This document shows positions 5,335 to 7,013 of a stretch of DNA of 7,013 nt, in pieces. A program made the translations under genes and the position numbers. The first letter of the stretch is position 1. Each line of letters opens with the position of its first letter. Source of the stretch: an uncultured Spirochaetaceae bacterium (GTDB taxonomy: Bacteria > Spirochaetota > Spirochaetia > Treponematales > Treponemataceae). Under the pieces are notes generated by a model. That model searched no databases and had not been told where the DNA came from. It saw nothing but the letters and a program-made list of their open reading frames with translations. The stretch covers positions 1 through 7,013 of the forward strand of contig CACYDQ010000459.1 of the NCBI GenBank assembly GCA_902773215.1, given 5' to 3'.

Positions 5335-5340
5335 TTTCCT

Positions 5341-5964
5341 ATGGCTGAGACAAAAGCAAAGACAACGAAGACCGCTTCCACGCGGAAAAAGACCGGGGCG
5401 GACAAGGACTCGTCCGTAGGCAAGACAAGCAAGGAAATCCTTGACAAGGGTCTCGAGGCATCCAAGAAGTGGTTCGCGAGCGCGAAGAAGACCATCTCCG
5501 AATGGGGTGATGAGGGTGTCAAGCAGGTAGAGATAGTCAAGCTCAATTCCAAGATGGAGAAGGGCTACACCGCTCTGGGCCGCTTGGTCTACGCCAAGCT
5601 GGCCGGCAGCAAGGCCGCGTCCGTCTCCAAGGACGACGAAGAGATAGGAGAGGTCGTCAAGCTCCTTTCCGACATGGCCAGGAAGATAAAGAAGCTCGGC
5701 GGGACCCCGTCCAAGTCCACGGCAAAAAAATCCGCAAAGAAGGATGACGAGGAAGAGGTGAAGGCCCTCCCCGACAAGACGGCCTCCGCAAGGAAGCGGG
5801 CTTCCGGCAAGAAAAATGACGGAAAGGCGGAGAAAACCACGGCGAGGAGCCGCAAGGCATCGTCCGCCGGCACGAGCTCAAAAAAGACGGCCGCAAAGAG
5901 CGCGTCAGGCAAGAAGACCACAAGCAAGCGGACAAGCACCCGCTCCAAGAAGAGCGAGGAGTAG
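5341..5964 (+). CDS. Lysine-rich, histone-H1-like protein, candidate nucleoid protein
   Basis: I do not recognise a named gene. The product has 207 residues in three parts. Residues 1-30 are a basic Lys/Thr/Ala tail. Residues about 31-119 form an amphipathic helical core (SKEILDKGLEASKKWFASA, then LNSKMEKGYTALGRLVYAKL, then EVVKLLSDMARKIKKLG). This is like small bacterial helical proteins in which a charged helix is followed by an A-LG-LVY motif. Residues about 121-207 are a low-complexity Lys/Arg/Ser/Thr/Ala tail with repeated AKK, SKK and SGKK units, as in histone H1 and the chlamydial Hc1 tails. There is no signal peptide or membrane segment, so it is cytoplasmic. DNA binding through the tails is inference from composition. 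The start is the first ATG, with no close Shine-Dalgarno sequence. The gene ends 7 bp from the opposing helicase gene. Confidence 0.85.
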   Translation: MAETKAKTTKTASTRKKTGADKDSSVGKTSKEILDKGLEASKKWFASAKKTISEWGDEGVKQVEIVKLNSKMEKGYTALGRLVYAKLAGSKAASVSKDDEEIGEVVKLLSDMARKIKKLGGTPSKSTAKKSAKKDDEEEVKALPDKTASARKRASGKKNDGKAEKTTARSRKASSAGTSSKKTAAKSASGKKTTSKRTSTRSKKSEE

Positions 5965-5971
5965 GCCTGTC

Positions 5972-7013
5972 CTACAGCTTGGGCACCCGGGGGCGGGAGA
6001 GGTTCTTCAGCATGTTCTGGAGCATCTCGTGAGCGTCCTGCGGCCCCAGTTCCTTGCTCGGCTCGTGGTACTTGACCAGGCTCTGCGGTATCTCGTCCAA
6101 GAAACGGCTCGGCTCGCACTCCGTGTTGCCGGTCTGCCGCCGCCTGTTCCGGCATGATGAGATCAGCAGGCGGTCCCTCGCCCGCGTGACCGCGACGTAA
6201 AAGAGCCGCCTCTCTTCCTCCACGGCGGTGTCGCCCCCTTCCTCCACGGCACGGGCATGCGGCATTATCCCTTCCTCAGCCCCCGCGATGAACACGACGG
6301 GGAATTCCAGCCCCTTGCTCGCGTGCACGGTCATCAGGCTTACCTTGCCCTTGTCCTCCTCCCCGTCATCCAGGTCATCGCGGGAGAGGAGGGTAATGCG
6401 GTTCAGGTATGCGTAGAGGCTCGTGTCCTCATGCTCCGGGTTGTTCTCCCACATCTCCATGCTCTTTATGAGGCTCTCTATGTTCATGTACTTGAAGCGG
6501 GCCGCCTTCTCGCTCTTGGGATTGTCCGTTATAAGGAAGTCATAGTAGTTTATCTCCTCGACCATCGCCTTGACCTTCTTGCTGAGCCCCTTGCCCGACA
6601 GCATGTTCTTGCCCGCCTCAATCAGGCTGATGAACGATTCCAGGTTGGCCCTGACTGCCTCCGTTATCTTGCTCTCCTTCTCCGGGGCCTCGATGATGGC
6701 CTTGGCCGCCTCCCAGAGCGAGTAGCCCATTCTGTCTGCGACAAGGTTCATCTTCTCCACCGTCGCCCGCCCCAGGCCTCGGCGGGGGGTGTTCAGGACG
6801 CGGAGCAGGTTGATGTCGTCGTCGTGGTTCGCGATGACGCGGAGGTATGAGATGATGTCCTTTATCTCCTTGCGCTCAAAGAAGCTCGTCCCGCCGGACA
6901 TAGTGTAGGGGATGTTGTTCTCGAGGAAGGCCTCCTCCAGGGGCCGGCTCTGGGTGTTCGCCCTCATCAGCACGCCGAAGTCATCGTACTTGCGCTTCTC
7001 CTCCACGGAAATC
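5972..7013 (-). CDS. UvrD/Rep/PcrA family ATP-dependent DNA helicase, C-terminal part (cut by window edge)
   Basis: Superfamily 1A 3'-5' DNA helicase acting in replication restart, repair or removal of bound proteins. The last 346 residues are visible; the Walker A and DEAD-like motifs lie outside the window. Visible elements in order: motif IV region (FGVLMRANTQSRPLEEAF), the 2B-domain entry (YTMSGGTSFFERKEIKD), LLRVLNTPRRGLG, then motif V (SLMTVHASKGLEFPVVFIAG) and motif VI (EEERRLFYVAVTRARDRL). It ends soon after PSRFLDEIP, without the long PcrA/UvrD C-terminal extension, so it is closer in length to Rep. A GTG at 7006 could pass for a start, but the frame continues to the edge (Ile-Ser before it) and the missing half of the helicase must lie further right, so this is an internal codon. 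It converges on the lysine-rich protein gene. Confidence 0.96.
   Translation of the reverse strand, partial: ISVEEKRKYDDFGVLMRANTQSRPLEEAFLENNIPYTMSGGTSFFERKEIKDIISYLRVIANHDDDINLLRVLNTPRRGLGRATVEKMNLVADRMGYSLWEAAKAIIEAPEKESKITEAVRANLESFISLIEAGKNMLSGKGLSKKVKAMVEEINYYDFLITDNPKSEKAARFKYMNIESLIKSMEMWENNPEHEDTSLYAYLNRITLLSRDDLDDGEEDKGKVSLMTVHASKGLEFPVVFIAGAEEGIMPHARAVEEGGDTAVEEERRLFYVAVTRARDRLLISSCRNRRRQTGNTECEPSRFLDEIPQSLVKYHEPSKELGPQDAHEMLQNMLKNLSRPRVPKL

Noticed and set aside
5589..6155. A 188-codon minus-strand frame across the end of the lysine-rich gene and the helicase gene end.
   Set aside because: It is a shadow of both real genes: Phe/Ser/Leu runs arise from the reverse complement of Lys/Ala/Ser codons.

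Overview
The window reads as a chromosomal segment from a spirochaete of the Treponema type. The main reasons are the translation-factor order rpsB-tsf-frr-uppS with no pyrH between tsf and frr (the order I remember from Treponema pallidum), the relaxed lipobox on the Pro/Lys/Glu-rich lipoprotein, and a secreted HEAT-like protein. The genus is an inference from memory, not a database result. I see no insertion sequence, phage gene, CRISPR array, toxin-antitoxin pair or defence locus. Most of the window is housekeeping DNA, and the interesting signals are regulatory.

Positions 1-2640, minus strand: a translation operon in the order rpsB (S2), tsf (EF-Ts), frr (ribosome recycling factor), uppS (undecaprenyl diphosphate synthase, cut by the left edge). 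It links ribosome assembly, elongation and recycling to synthesis of the envelope lipid carrier. The rpsB leader can fold into two mutually exclusive hairpins, one of which hides the Shine-Dalgarno (SD) sequence. A further hairpin lies between tsf and frr.

Positions 2638-3490: maf (minus strand, nucleotide pyrophosphatase) lies upstream of the operon. Divergent from it is a tRNA-Arg(CCG) gene with its own promoter, overlapped by inverted repeats. A strong hairpin terminator follows the tRNA and also serves the opposing gene.

Positions 3503-5263, minus strand: two exported proteins, a small periplasmic HEAT-like protein and a lipoprotein with a Pro/Lys/Glu tether and a C-terminal globular domain. 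They are separated by 222 bp holding several stem-loops and a promoter whose -35 and -10 lie in the two arms of a perfect 13-bp inverted repeat.

Positions 5264-7013: a very compact divergent promoter region (77 bp) separates the lipoprotein gene from a plus-strand gene for a Lys/Ser/Thr/Ala-rich, histone-H1-like protein. Both predicted transcription starts fall at the start codons, so both mRNAs may be leaderless. This gene converges, with only 7 bp between, on the C-terminal half of a UvrD/Rep/PcrA-type helicase gene cut by the right edge.
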